A stretch of DNA of 64,000 bases from CBDCVD01 sp965224015 (lineage in GTDB: Bacteria; Pseudomonadota; Alphaproteobacteria; Rhizobiales; CBDCVD01): assembly GCA_965224015.1 (NCBI GenBank), contig OZ245032.1:2790001-2854000 (forward strand), in the 5' to 3' direction. The first letter of the stretch is position 1. Every line of letters starts with the position of its first letter. The notes beneath the pieces are model-generated. The model had not been told where the DNA came from and ran no database searches. It saw only the letters and a list, made by a program, of their open reading frames with translations. The position numbers and the translations under genes are program-made. Positions 7,372 to 15,832 of the stretch are shown here, one piece after another.

Positions 7372-8163
7372 TCAACTGGCGTAGTCAGAATTCTCGTCAT
7401 CAAGAATTGCGCGAAGCTGGGCAAAATGACGCATAGCCTGTTCGGGATAGGTTTCCATCTCCCGCGCCGTTTTCTCGGCGATGGCGTCGGGTAGAATCGC
7501 CAGCGCTTGTCCCGTCTGCAAAGCGCGAATGTAGGTCTCGGCCGCGCGCTCGAAATAGAAAAGCCGGTTGAACGTATCCGCCACCCCGTCTCCAATAACT
7601 AGCGCCCCGTGATTACCCATGATCATGACTTTACGGGCCGGCTCGGAGAACAACCGCGCACACCGCTTGCCCTCCTCCTCAAACGCCAAGCCGCCAAAGT
7701 CATTGTCGATCACTATACGATTGAAGAACATGGCGGTATTCTGATCAATGGGTGGCAGGGTTTTGTCCTCAAGGCTGGCCAGAACGGTGGCAAAAGGGGA
7801 GTGTACATGCATGGCACAGCGCGCATGAGGGCAGAGGCGATGTAAAGCGGCGTGTAATCCCCATGCGGTGGGATCTGGAGCCTCGGGATGGTCCATGACG
7901 CCGGGCTCATCGGCATCAAGGAGCAGAAGGCTTGACGCCGTGATACGCGAGAAATGCACTTGATTTGGGTTCATCAAGAACCGCTTGCCGGTCTCGTCGA
8001 CAGCCAGGGAGAAATGGTTGGCAACGGCCTCGTGCAAATCCAGGCGCGCCGTCCAACGAAACGCTGCCGCCAGCGCTACCCGGGCGTCCCAATGGCTCAG
8101 ATTTCCGTGAATACTGTCTTGAACACCGTGAACACCGTGAACACCGTGAACATTGACGACCAT
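7372..8163 (-). CDS. Class II aldolase/adducin-family protein
   Basis: 263 residues from the ATG at 8163, which has GGGAGGAGGAA just upstream; the frame open further to 8241 runs into MITE-1. Family features are the early N-HFSL (AVANHFSLAVDETGKRFLMN), the zinc-binding pair in CAMHVHSPFATVLA, and MIMGNHGALVIGDGVADTF near the C-terminus. These enzymes act on phosphorylated or free sugars and related aldols, or decarboxylate them; the substrate here is unknown. An N-terminal HGVHGVHGV run is encoded by a 9-bp tandem repeat. No pathway neighbours. Confidence 0.85.
   Translation of the reverse strand: MVVNVHGVHGVHGVQDSIHGNLSHWDARVALAAAFRWTARLDLHEAVANHFSLAVDETGKRFLMNPNQVHFSRITASSLLLLDADEPGVMDHPEAPDPTAWGLHAALHRLCPHARCAMHVHSPFATVLASLEDKTLPPIDQNTAMFFNRIVIDNDFGGLAFEEEGKRCARLFSEPARKVMIMGNHGALVIGDGVADTFNRLFYFERAAETYIRALQTGQALAILPDAIAEKTAREMETYPEQAMRHFAQLRAILDDENSDYAS
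8119..8154 (-). repeat. 9-bp tandem repeat in the aldolase-like gene
   Basis: Four near-perfect units of GTGAACACC on the plus strand encode VHG repeats right after the start codon. Because units are nine bases, gain or loss keeps the frame and only changes the N-terminal length. Confidence 0.8.
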
Positions 8164-8200
8164 TTCCTCCTCCCTCATCTCATGCAATACCGCTCGTATT

Positions 8201-8303
8201 ATACCAAGGGTCTTTAACAATGACTCATGGCTTAGCGTCAAGCAAGTATGTTATCAAGGCAGTACACCAGTCGGCGTGTATATAAAGCCAATACCGCTGA
8301 TAT
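8201..8303 (-). repeat. MITE-1, copy 5
   Basis: Full copy in reverse, between ispA (stop 8337) and the aldolase-like gene's start. One end is slightly changed (CTGATATT in place of CTGGTATT). Confidence 0.88.
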
Positions 8304-8336
8304 TAATCGTCTCGCCATGGGGCCATGTTACCAATC

Positions 8337-9245
8337 CTATGCCTGCCTTTTGGCCACAAAATCAGCGGCCTGCGCCAGAACCGCAGCGCGTGCGCCAAAG
8401 GGCGCGAGACAGTCTTGCGCTTGCACTGTCATCTCCTTTAAACGCGCCCGGGCCCCCGCGCGTCCATGGAGTTCAACGAGGGTTTTTTTACCCGCGGCGG
8501 CGTCCTTGTCCGTCCTCTTGCCAAGCGCACCACAGCCGACTTCCACATCAAGCAGGTCATCAGAGAGCTGAAAGGCCTGTCCGATAGCCTCGCCATAGGC
8601 GATCAGGCTTTGGGTTTGCTCACGCGAGGCTCCCCCCACGAGGGCTCCGGCCTCGCAGGCAAACGCAATAAGAGCGCCGGTTTTCATGGCTTGCAGCTGG
8701 GTGATCTGAGCGATGTTCAATGGGGTGTCATGGGGCTCCATGTCCCGCGCCTGGCCGCCAACCATGCCACCGGCTCCCGCGGCCTGGGCCAGTTTGGCGC
8801 ACAACAGCGCCCGCATGGCCGGATCCGAATGGGCGCGCGCGTCGGCCATCATTTCAAAACCAAGGGTTAGCAGACCATCTCCCGTCAGTATGGCGGTCGC
8901 CTCGTCAAATGCTACGTGCACACTGGCCTTGCCTCTGCGCATGGCGTCATCGTCCATGGCCGGTAGATCATCATGGACCAGAGAGTAACAATGGATGCAC
9001 TCAAGGGCTGTCGCGGCAAATATTGTCTCGTGTTGTTGTCTTGAAAAAAGCCGCGCTGTTTCCACCAGCAAAAACGGGCGAAAGCGTTTTCCCTGGGACA
9101 GGCTGGCATAGCGCATGGCGGTCATAAGCCGCTCGGGTGCCGCCTGTTTCCTGGCGGCGGCGATCTCATCAAGGGCCTGCTTAAGGGTCATCTCGACCCC
9201 CGCCGCGCAAGCGCGCAACCGGGATAAGAAGTCACTGTGTTTCAT
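8337..9245 (-). CDS. ispA: Farnesyl diphosphate synthase (polyprenyl synthetase)
   Basis: A 302-residue trans-prenyltransferase. Both aspartate-rich motifs are present: DDLPAMDDD with RRG following (residues near 92-105) and DDLLDVE near residue 230, along with GKRFRPFL. It joins C5 isoprenoid units to give farnesyl (possibly geranylgeranyl) diphosphate, the substrate pool used by uppS later in this window. Chain length cannot be fixed by eye. In many alphaproteobacteria ispA stands before dxs with xseB; neither is here. Confidence 0.93.
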   Translation of the reverse strand: MKHSDFLSRLRACAAGVEMTLKQALDEIAAARKQAAPERLMTAMRYASLSQGKRFRPFLLVETARLFSRQQHETIFAATALECIHCYSLVHDDLPAMDDDAMRRGKASVHVAFDEATAILTGDGLLTLGFEMMADARAHSDPAMRALLCAKLAQAAGAGGMVGGQARDMEPHDTPLNIAQITQLQAMKTGALIAFACEAGALVGGASREQTQSLIAYGEAIGQAFQLSDDLLDVEVGCGALGKRTDKDAAAGKKTLVELHGRAGARARLKEMTVQAQDCLAPFGARAAVLAQAADFVAKRQA

Positions 9246-9342
9246 AGGTTAACCCATTCTCCTTTCGCCATACCATTGCGACCCTTTATAAACAATATTA
9301 ATGGGCATAAAAGTGTATTTCCGGGGTAAAGAGGGTGATCAC

Positions 9343-9482
9343 CTATAGCAAAATGCGTTGAGTTGGGATCATGAGCATTTGCGTATTCTTCTCGCATTTT
9401 GCTATAGATTTCAGGGCGATCAGCTTTATGCGTTTAGCTTTACCCCTGGCAAAATGGGTACACCTAACGCCAAGCTGATCTA
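9343..9482 (+). repeat. MITE-2, copy 1
   Basis: Two hairpins: CTATAGCAAAATGCG pairs with CGCATTTTGCTATAG, then GATCAGCTTTATGCGTTTAG pairs with CTAACGCCAAGCTGATC. Full copies also lie at 11754-11892 and 47362-47502, and a nested reverse one at 16756-16915. It fills most of the gap between ispA and mtgA. Confidence 0.88.
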
Positions 9483-9501
9483 GGGCTCTTGAGGTCAGCG
9501 A

Positions 9502-10413
9502 ATGACAGGCAAACCCCGTCGCACACGCAAGTTGTTTTCAAGATCGCGCTCGCGAGCAAAAAGCTCCCAGGCCGAACCTGCAAGCGCGCGATCCAAACAA
9601 AGCGACGCCCGTGCCGCTCACAAAGGCCGCTCACAAAACCCAACGGCCAACGTCTTTCATGCGGCAGGGCGGTCGGTGTTGGTGGGGCTGAGGTGGATGC
9701 ATACGCTTCTCCCGGGGCGCGGCAAAAAGCCAATGACGTTATCCGTTCGCCTGGCCCGGGCGGCGTTTTATATAGCCCTTTGTCTGGCCGCTGTGCCGTT
9801 GGTGGCGATTCCGCTTTATGGCGTTGTCAGGCCCCCCGCCTCGACCTTGATGCTGGGCAAGATGATTGCCGGTGAGCCTATTGTTCATAAATGGGTTCCG
9901 CTTGATGCCATATCGCGCAATATCAAGGATGCCGTTATTCTCTCCGAAGACGGGCGCTTTTGCCGCCATCACGGGGTTGATTGGCGTGAGGTGGAGAATT
10001 CCCTTGGCCGGTACCGGCGGTCGGGGCGCCTGCGCGGGGCCTCAACGCTGACCATGCAGACAGTCAAAAATCTTTATTTGTGGCCATCACGCAGCGTCTT
10101 GCGTAAGATGATTGAGGTTCCGCTGGCCCATTACGCGGATCTGGTTTGGTCGAAGCGGCGCACCCTTGAACTTTATCTGAACTCGGCTGAATGGGGGCCA
10201 GGGATTTTTGGCATTGAGGCGGCGGCGGCGCACTATTTCGGCAAGAGCGCAGGTAAACTAAGCCGGCGCGAGGCTTCGCTTCTTGCCGCCGTGTTGCCCA
10301 ATCCGATCCGCTTCAGGGCCAACCGCCCCGGTCGCAGGACCCGCGTGGTGGCCCGTGTTATCCGTACCCGAATGGCGCGCGGGCGGGCTTACACGCGCTG
10401 TGTCTATGACTGA
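9502..10413 (+). CDS. mtgA: Monofunctional peptidoglycan glycosyltransferase
   Basis: 303 residues. A basic N-terminal stretch of about 75 residues precedes a membrane segment (FYIALCLAAVPLVAIPLYGV) and a GT51 domain with EDGRFCRHHGVDW, GASTLTMQTVKNLYLW, RKMIEVPLA and LELYLNSAEWGPGIFGIEAA. It polymerises lipid II into glycan strands at the outer face of the inner membrane. The rpmF gene follows 131 bases downstream, a normal alphaproteobacterial pairing. The N-terminus is longer than usual MtgA (about 230 residues); an internal start near 9697 or 9733 is possible. Confidence 0.92.
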   Translation: MTGKPRRTRKLFSRSRSRAKSSQAEPASARSKQSDARAAHKGRSQNPTANVFHAAGRSVLVGLRWMHTLLPGRGKKPMTLSVRLARAAFYIALCLAAVPLVAIPLYGVVRPPASTLMLGKMIAGEPIVHKWVPLDAISRNIKDAVILSEDGRFCRHHGVDWREVENSLGRYRRSGRLRGASTLTMQTVKNLYLWPSRSVLRKMIEVPLAHYADLVWSKRRTLELYLNSAEWGPGIFGIEAAAAHYFGKSAGKLSRREASLLAAVLPNPIRFRANRPGRRTRVVARVIRTRMARGRAYTRCVYD

Positions 10414-10544
10414 TCGGCAGGCCCTCTCAGGCGCTATCGGAAAGGGGGTACAGGCCGGCGGCGCGGAAGGTATAAAGCGCTGGTCAGGTGCACGAATATC
10501 CTGTATAACGCTATTCCCAATAGCGAGCCCCACGGAGAGACATT

Positions 10545-10730
10545 ATGGCAGTGCCCAAGAGAAAAGTATCGCGTATGAAGCGCGGCAATCGCCGCTCAAG
10601 CGATGCGATTGAAAAACCCACCTACGTGGAGGACAAGGACTCGGGCGAGCTGCGCCGACCGCATCACATTGATTTAAAATCCGGGATGTATCGCGGCCGC
10701 AAAATTCTTGAGCCGCAGGACGATATATAG
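10545..10730 (+). CDS. rpmF: Ribosomal protein L32
   Basis: 61 residues: MAVPKRKVSRMKRGNRRSSD, then a conserved ELRRPHHID segment. A GGAGAGACATT sequence ends one base before the ATG. It lacks the zinc cysteines, as in many alphaproteobacterial L32 proteins. In most bacteria rpmF is followed by plsX; here plsX is 16 kb away at 26562. Confidence 0.97.
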   Translation: MAVPKRKVSRMKRGNRRSSDAIEKPTYVEDKDSGELRRPHHIDLKSGMYRGRKILEPQDDI

Positions 10731-10867
10731 CTGGGCCTTCTCCATTTGCCCTATTAGCCGGCATCACCAGGCCGCCTGGACCGGCGCCCGTGGCATCTGG
10801 CTGCGGTCAAGGGGCTCTTTATCCTGAAAGCCTGAGCTCTTTTAGACTTTGAGCGGTCGCAAACTTC

Positions 10868-11680
10868 ATGCTGGTCGAAATTCACCATCAAACAACCTAC
10901 GATTACGATGTGCCGACTGAGCAGGCGGTGTTGCACCTTTTGCTGACCCCGCAGCAGTTTCCCGGACAACACCTTGTGCGATGGATGATCGATGTTCCGG
11001 GCATTGATCGGGCGGCAACGTTCGTTGACGGATTTGCCAATATTGTGCATCTGGTTGCCTCAAAACAGGTCGCGCGGCGCCTTGATATCGTGGCCGAAGG
11101 GGCAGTGCGATGCGAGGACCGCGGCGGCGTGGTGGGAAAGTTTCGCACCGACATCCCGCCGCGCCTGTTTTTGCGCCGCACCCACCTGACAGCCCCCGAT
11201 GACGCGATTGTCGAGTTGGCCGCGCGTATCAGCGCCGCAGCTGCAACCACCCTCGATCGATTGCACGCACTTATGGGACACCTTTATACAACCATGACGT
11301 TTTTGCCCGGTCACACCCACGCCCGTACAACGGCTGCGGAAGCCTTGGCGGCGCGCACCGGTGTTTGTCAGGATTATTGCCATATTTTTCTCTCTGTGGC
11401 GCGCCATATTGGCGTTCCCGCGCGCTATATCACGGGTTATCTGGTCATGGAAGGCGACGATACCGCCGACGCCCACCACGCTTGGGTAGAGGCGTTTGAT
11501 GACGACCTGGGATGGGTTGCTTTTGATGCAGCCAACGGCATATGTCCCACCGAACGCTATGTACGTCTGTCGTGTGGACTTGATGCCCATGGCGCCGCAC
11601 CCATACGGGGCATCCGCCAGGGCCGGAGTCATGAAGAACTGCAGGTTACCGTAAAAGCCCGCGGGCAAGCGCAACAGTAA
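10868..11680 (+). CDS. Transglutaminase-like cysteine protease family protein
   Basis: 270 residues with an N-terminal domain of the kind found in these bacterial proteins (MLVEIHHQTTYDYD) and a transglutaminase core: catalytic Cys in TGVCQDYCHIFLSVAR, His in DAHHAWVEAF, Asp in WVAFDAANG. Homologues are frequently encoded with the Anbu proteasome homologue, a circularly permuted ATP-grasp protein and an alpha-E domain protein, a set proposed to make and process a peptide-like product. Anbu follows at 12034, separated by a MITE-2; the ATP-grasp and alpha-E genes are absent from this window. Confidence 0.88.
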   Translation: MLVEIHHQTTYDYDVPTEQAVLHLLLTPQQFPGQHLVRWMIDVPGIDRAATFVDGFANIVHLVASKQVARRLDIVAEGAVRCEDRGGVVGKFRTDIPPRLFLRRTHLTAPDDAIVELAARISAAAATTLDRLHALMGHLYTTMTFLPGHTHARTTAAEALAARTGVCQDYCHIFLSVARHIGVPARYITGYLVMEGDDTADAHHAWVEAFDDDLGWVAFDAANGICPTERYVRLSCGLDAHGAAPIRGIRQGRSHEELQVTVKARGQAQQ

Positions 11681-11753
11681 TCACACGCGAACCGGAATGT
11701 CAGCAAGACGCTATTGCTGGTCGAAGTTGTGCACGGTAGCCATAAATCGATTT

Positions 11754-11892
11754 CTATAGCAAAATGCGTTTAGTTGGAATCATCAGCATTCAGCATTGTT
11801 TTGGCATTTTGCTATAGATTCCAGGGCGATCAGCTTTATACGTTTAGGTGGACCCATAGCAAAATGCGTACAACTAACGCCAAGCTGATCTA
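11754..11892 (+). repeat. MITE-2, copy 2
   Basis: Full copy with both hairpins, in the gap between the transglutaminase-like gene and anbu. Like copy 1 it ends in AAGCTGATCTA. Confidence 0.88.
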
Positions 11893-12033
11893 AAGAGTTT
11901 CTGCTATGATGCGTCCCGCCTGCTGCCCGTCCGGCGTCAAGGTCCCTGCAAGGTTCATTTGCATGTGCCTCATATCAACGTGCATCTGGTTGTACGCGGC
12001 TGTTGTCAGCTTTATGAAATTGGTGAATGAGTC

Positions 12034-12819
12034 ATGACATACTGTGTTGGCCTAAGGCTGGATAACGGCATTGTCTTTGCGTCCGATACGCGCACCAATG
12101 CGGGCTTTGACAACATCGCCTCGTTTCAGAAAATGCATATTTGGGAACGCGAACGCGAGCGGGTTTTGGTGCTTTTGTCCGCGGGCAACCTGGCGGTCAC
12201 CCAGGCCGTGGTCAGCCTGCTGAACGAGCACATTGCAGACGGTACAGACGGTGATACGCATACGTTGTTGTCGGTATCCACATTATTTCAGGCTGCGCGT
12301 CTTGTGGGTTCGGCCCTGCGCGAGGTTCATCATATGGACAGTGAGAGTTTTGGCCACTCAGCACAGGCCTTTTCCGCATCGTTTATATTGGGTGGGCAAA
12401 TCGGTAAGGAAGAGCCGCGCCTGTTTCAAATCTACAATGAGGGAAATTTTATTGAAGCCGGGGACGAAACGCCGTTTCTGCAAATTGGTGAGCACAAATA
12501 CGGCAAACCCATTCTGGATCGCGTGGCCCATCCAGGCATGGGGCTGGGAGAAGCGGCAAAATTGCTGCTGTTGTCGTTCGATTCCACATTGCGCTCCAAT
12601 CTGTCCGTGGGCATGCCCGTGGACATGCTGATTTACCGCGCTGGCAGCCTCGTAGCGCAGGAGCTGAGGCGCATTGAGCAGGATGACCCTTACTTCCGAA
12701 CGTTATCGGCCGACTGGTCTGATGCTCTGCGGGATGCATTTTATTCGATCGAGGAATATTCCGGCGTTAGTGGCACCGGCTCCGATGCCGATGCCGATGC
12801 ACACAACGATGAGCGCTAG
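12034..12819 (+). CDS. Anbu, bacterial proteasome homologue
   Basis: 261 residues starting MTYCVGLRLDNGIVFASDTR; removal of Met exposes Thr1. Asp and Lys of the expected triad lie in ASDTRTNAG and FQKMH, at the spacing seen in proteasome-type Ntn hydrolases. The phrase NAGFDNIASFQKMHIWE is characteristic of Anbu. Biochemical activity of Anbu is weak or unknown; co-occurrence suggests a role with transglutaminase-like and ATP-grasp proteins, of which only the former is here. The C-terminus ends in an Asp-Ala run (SDADADAHND). Confidence 0.92.
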   Translation: MTYCVGLRLDNGIVFASDTRTNAGFDNIASFQKMHIWERERERVLVLLSAGNLAVTQAVVSLLNEHIADGTDGDTHTLLSVSTLFQAARLVGSALREVHHMDSESFGHSAQAFSASFILGGQIGKEEPRLFQIYNEGNFIEAGDETPFLQIGEHKYGKPILDRVAHPGMGLGEAAKLLLLSFDSTLRSNLSVGMPVDMLIYRAGSLVAQELRRIEQDDPYFRTLSADWSDALRDAFYSIEEYSGVSGTGSDADADAHNDER

Positions 12820-12841
12820 GCAGGCCAAGATGGTTCTATTA

Positions 12842-12861
12842 ATACCAAGGGCCCCTGGTAT
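12842..12861. repeat. MITE-1 end-to-end remnant
   Basis: ATACCAAGGGCCCCTGGTAT is two copies of the MITE-1 right end joined head to head with everything between lost. It lies between anbu and the alpha/beta hydrolase gene. Confidence 0.6.
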
Positions 12862-12875
12862 TCAATATTGTTGAA

Positions 12876-13871
12876 TTGCCTGCAAAGCGAGAGGTGGGCG
12901 GGTTGCAGCTGTTTTTACCAATACAAGCCCTTGATCCTGACGGTGCGCTGGCACCGGCAGCGGATTGGTGCGGTGAGATTGTGACAGCAGATGGTGTTCG
13001 TTTGCGCGCGGCTGTGTGGCACCCTGAGCGCGAGACGTGCGGGACGGTAGCGTTGTTCAATGGGCGCATTGAGTTTATCGAAAAATATTGTGAGGTCATT
13101 GCCGAACTGCTTGGGCGCGGGTTTACGGTTGCAACGCTGGATTGGCGCGGCCAGGGGGGCTCGGCGCGGTTGCTGGCGGATCGCCGGCGCGGACATGTGG
13201 AAGATTTTAACGATTATGTCGAGGACCTGGCCGCGTTTATGGACCAGGTCGTGCAGCCGCACTGCCCTGCCCCTTACTTTGGTCTGGCCCATTCCATGGG
13301 CGCGGCAATTCTTCTGCTGAGTGCAGGCACAGGCGGTTACGCGTTTGAACGCATGGTGTTGTCGGCGCCACTCATTCGGCTGTTTGCCGGGCGCGGGACG
13401 CACCGATGGTCGGCCGTGGCTGTTCGATTGGCGGTCATGGGGGGATTTTCGCAAACGCGCGTGCCACGCACGGTACCAAAATCCGACGACGCCCCCCATT
13501 TCACCAACAATCGCTTTACCGGTGATCGGTGCCGGTTTGCGCGCACCCAGGCCATTTTGAACGAAGCGCCGGATCTTCGCGCCGGACGCCCCACCTTTGG
13601 CTGGATAAACGCCGCCTATAGGGCTATGGATGTTTTTGCTCGCCATGATTTTCCCGGTTCCGTAACGGTCCCCACGCTGATGCTTGTGTGCGGCAATGAT
13701 CGGGTTGTGAGCAATCGCGCCATAGAGGAACTGGCGATGGCGATGCCGGCGGGGGGGCATCTGCTGGTTCCTGGAGCCCGACACGAGTTGATGATGGAGC
13801 GTGACGCCATGCGCGATATGTTTTGGGGAGCCTTTGACGCCTTTATCCCCGGATCTGGGGCCAAAGAGTAG
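12876..13871 (+). CDS. Alpha/beta hydrolase, lysophospholipase-like
   Basis: About 330 residues. Features of the serine hydrolase-4 (PldB/monoacylglycerol lipase-like) family: FNGRIEFIEKYCEVI, the WRGQGGS strand turn, nucleophile elbow GLAHSMGA (Ser near residue 148), an acid in VCGNDRVV and the His in GARHELMME. It probably hydrolyses an acyl ester of a lipid. The start is uncertain: the frame opens with a TTG next to a MITE-1 remnant, and a GTG at 12894 is equally possible; neither has a clear ribosome site. The next gene starts 3 bases after its stop. Confidence 0.85.
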   Translation: MPAKREVGGLQLFLPIQALDPDGALAPAADWCGEIVTADGVRLRAAVWHPERETCGTVALFNGRIEFIEKYCEVIAELLGRGFTVATLDWRGQGGSARLLADRRRGHVEDFNDYVEDLAAFMDQVVQPHCPAPYFGLAHSMGAAILLLSAGTGGYAFERMVLSAPLIRLFAGRGTHRWSAVAVRLAVMGGFSQTRVPRTVPKSDDAPHFTNNRFTGDRCRFARTQAILNEAPDLRAGRPTFGWINAAYRAMDVFARHDFPGSVTVPTLMLVCGNDRVVSNRAIEELAMAMPAGGHLLVPGARHELMMERDAMRDMFWGAFDAFIPGSGAKE

Positions 13872-13874
13872 CCT

Positions 13875-14807
13875 ATGTCGCACGATCCTGCTGCGCGCCA
13901 TGCCGCTACCGCTTCCGCAAGTGTTTTTGATATTGGGCTTTATGCGCTTGTGGTGATTGTGTGGGGGTTGAGTTGGTATCCCCTCAGCCTGCAGGTGGGG
14001 CTCGTGCCGGAGGTGGTGTCGGTATTCTACCGCATATTGGCTGCAATGATCATTATGTGGGTATGGGTGTGGTGGCGCGGAACCATGGCGACGACGGCGC
14101 GTTTGCCATTGTCCCTTCATTGGCGTTTTGCCTTGCTGGGCGCGTGTTTGTTTAGTGCCAATTATTCGCTGTTTTACTATGCGTCCAATTTTGCTCCCTC
14201 GGGATTGCTGGCAATCATCTTCTCATTGCTGACGGTTGTCAATCTGATAAACCAGCGGATATGGTTCAAAACTGCCATCCAGGCGCGACAGGTTGTTGCC
14301 GCGTTATTGGGGCTAAGCGGGGTTTTGATTATTTTCCTTCCTCCCGTTTTTGCTCAGGCAACGGGGTCTGCACTTGCCTATGCGGGGCTTATTGGGCTCA
14401 CAGGTACGGTTGTATTTTCGCTTGGCAGTATTGTGTCGGCAAAAAACTCCCACGACGGCGTTTCCCTTATTGCCGCCAACACTTGGGGAATGACCTATGG
14501 GGCGTGCCTGTTATGGCTTTTTATCCTCATAACTGGCCAACCGCTTATTTTTGATCCGCGAGCCCCCTACGTCATGTCGATGGTGTTTCTTGTCATCTTT
14601 GGCACGGTGATCGCTTTTGCCTCGTTTTTGCGACTGGTACGCAGTATTGGCCCTGGCAGAGCTGCCTATGCGACGGTATTGTTTCCTATTGTTGCCCTTG
14701 GAGTTTCCAACGTGATGGAAGGCTTGGTTTGGAATTGGAGTATGGCGGTGGGCCTTGCGCTAGTTGTTGCTGGCAATGCGCTGATTCTTGGGCCTGGAAA
14801 CAAGTAG
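13875..14807 (+). CDS. EamA/DMT-family membrane transporter
   Basis: 310 residues with ten predicted membrane segments in two EamA repeats (first: VVIVWGLSWYPLSLQVG; second: LIGLTGTVVFSLGSIVSAK). The family exports or imports small metabolites; substrate unknown. It begins 3 bases after the hydrolase stop, so the two are likely co-transcribed. Confidence 0.87.
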   Translation: MSHDPAARHAATASASVFDIGLYALVVIVWGLSWYPLSLQVGLVPEVVSVFYRILAAMIIMWVWVWWRGTMATTARLPLSLHWRFALLGACLFSANYSLFYYASNFAPSGLLAIIFSLLTVVNLINQRIWFKTAIQARQVVAALLGLSGVLIIFLPPVFAQATGSALAYAGLIGLTGTVVFSLGSIVSAKNSHDGVSLIAANTWGMTYGACLLWLFILITGQPLIFDPRAPYVMSMVFLVIFGTVIAFASFLRLVRSIGPGRAAYATVLFPIVALGVSNVMEGLVWNWSMAVGLALVVAGNALILGPGNK

Positions 14808-14962
14808 AAGTTATGGGCTTGTGATCATCATTTGAGCACAGTTTTCCTCTATAGGATACTGTTGATCCTGTTGACTGACGTTGACCGGAGCGTTCTGGCC
14901 GCCATATGGGCGGTCAGGGCAGGTAATACGGGGTCGCGGGCGAGGCAACTGGTGGATAAGTC

Positions 14963-15664
14963 ATGAAGTGCAATCAACGCCCGCACGCGCCCGGGACCCT
15001 TGTTCGGTTGTTGTTCCCAGTTCGTAATGACTGGCAGGTCACCGCTATGGACCCTGCTGTGGATCACGTGGCCGCTGTGCGCCGCCACAGCGCCATGGTG
15101 TGGCGGTTGCGGCGGGTTTTGCCACTTATGGCGGCTCTGTGCATCGGCTGGATACTCCTGACCAGCGTTATGTCCCGTCCCACCGACTCCGGGCTTTCTC
15201 TTGGTGCAGCTATTCTGTCGTCGAATGCCCTGATTATGGAGCAACCGCATCTGATTGGTTACCTGCCAAACGCGCGCTCTTATGAAGTCACCGCCAGGCG
15301 GGCAACGCAGCAGTTTTCCAAGCCTGATGAACTGGATCTGAGCGCCATAAATGCCAGGATCAGCGTTAGTGCTCGGGACTGGACATCTGTCAGGGCCTCC
15401 AAAGGTAGCTATAATCGAATAGAGGAGACCCTGCGTCTTGATGGAGACATTGAAGTCCAGGCGAGTTCGGGGTATACCGCGAAATTGACCGGTGCCGATG
15501 TCAATCTCAAAACGGGCGCAATGATCAGTCAGGTACCGGTCAAAATCGTTTCGGCCAATGGGACTATCGACGCCAATGGGGTTGAGATTTCTGACAGTGG
15601 TGCGCATGTAAAGTTTTTCAACGGGGTCCAAATGACGTTGCAACCCAGTGTGCGCAGACGTTAA
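14963..15664 (+). CDS. lptC: LPS export protein LptC
   Basis: Up to 233 residues: a basic N-terminus, one membrane anchor (VLPLMAALCIGWILLTSVM) and a beta-jellyroll-type periplasmic domain with YEVTARRA and VNLKTGAMISQVPVKIVSANG. LptC anchors the Lpt bridge that carries LPS from the inner membrane to LptA. The true start may be the ATG at 15047 (MDPAVDHVAAV), which gives 205 residues, nearer the family norm. lptA follows after 168 bases. Confidence 0.85.
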   Translation: MKCNQRPHAPGTLVRLLFPVRNDWQVTAMDPAVDHVAAVRRHSAMVWRLRRVLPLMAALCIGWILLTSVMSRPTDSGLSLGAAILSSNALIMEQPHLIGYLPNARSYEVTARRATQQFSKPDELDLSAINARISVSARDWTSVRASKGSYNRIEETLRLDGDIEVQASSGYTAKLTGADVNLKTGAMISQVPVKIVSANGTIDANGVEISDSGAHVKFFNGVQMTLQPSVRRR

Positions 15665-15832
15665 GTCCGCGCCTGATGTCGTGTGTGCCGTCCTGGTGAA
15701 AGGACGGGACGGCCAAGTGTGAATTGGAGACATGTTTAGGGCGGGGGGCGCTTTTTTTTCAAAAATGCGCAGTCCCCGTTTTGGGGATTTTAGCAGAACA
15801 GATAGTAGAAAGCGGAAAAAGGGGAAAAAGAG

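Noticed and set aside
12915..14120. 401-residue open frame antisense to the alpha/beta hydrolase gene
   Set aside because: Its sense partner has clear hydrolase motifs; the antisense product is rich in Arg, His and Pro without any family features.
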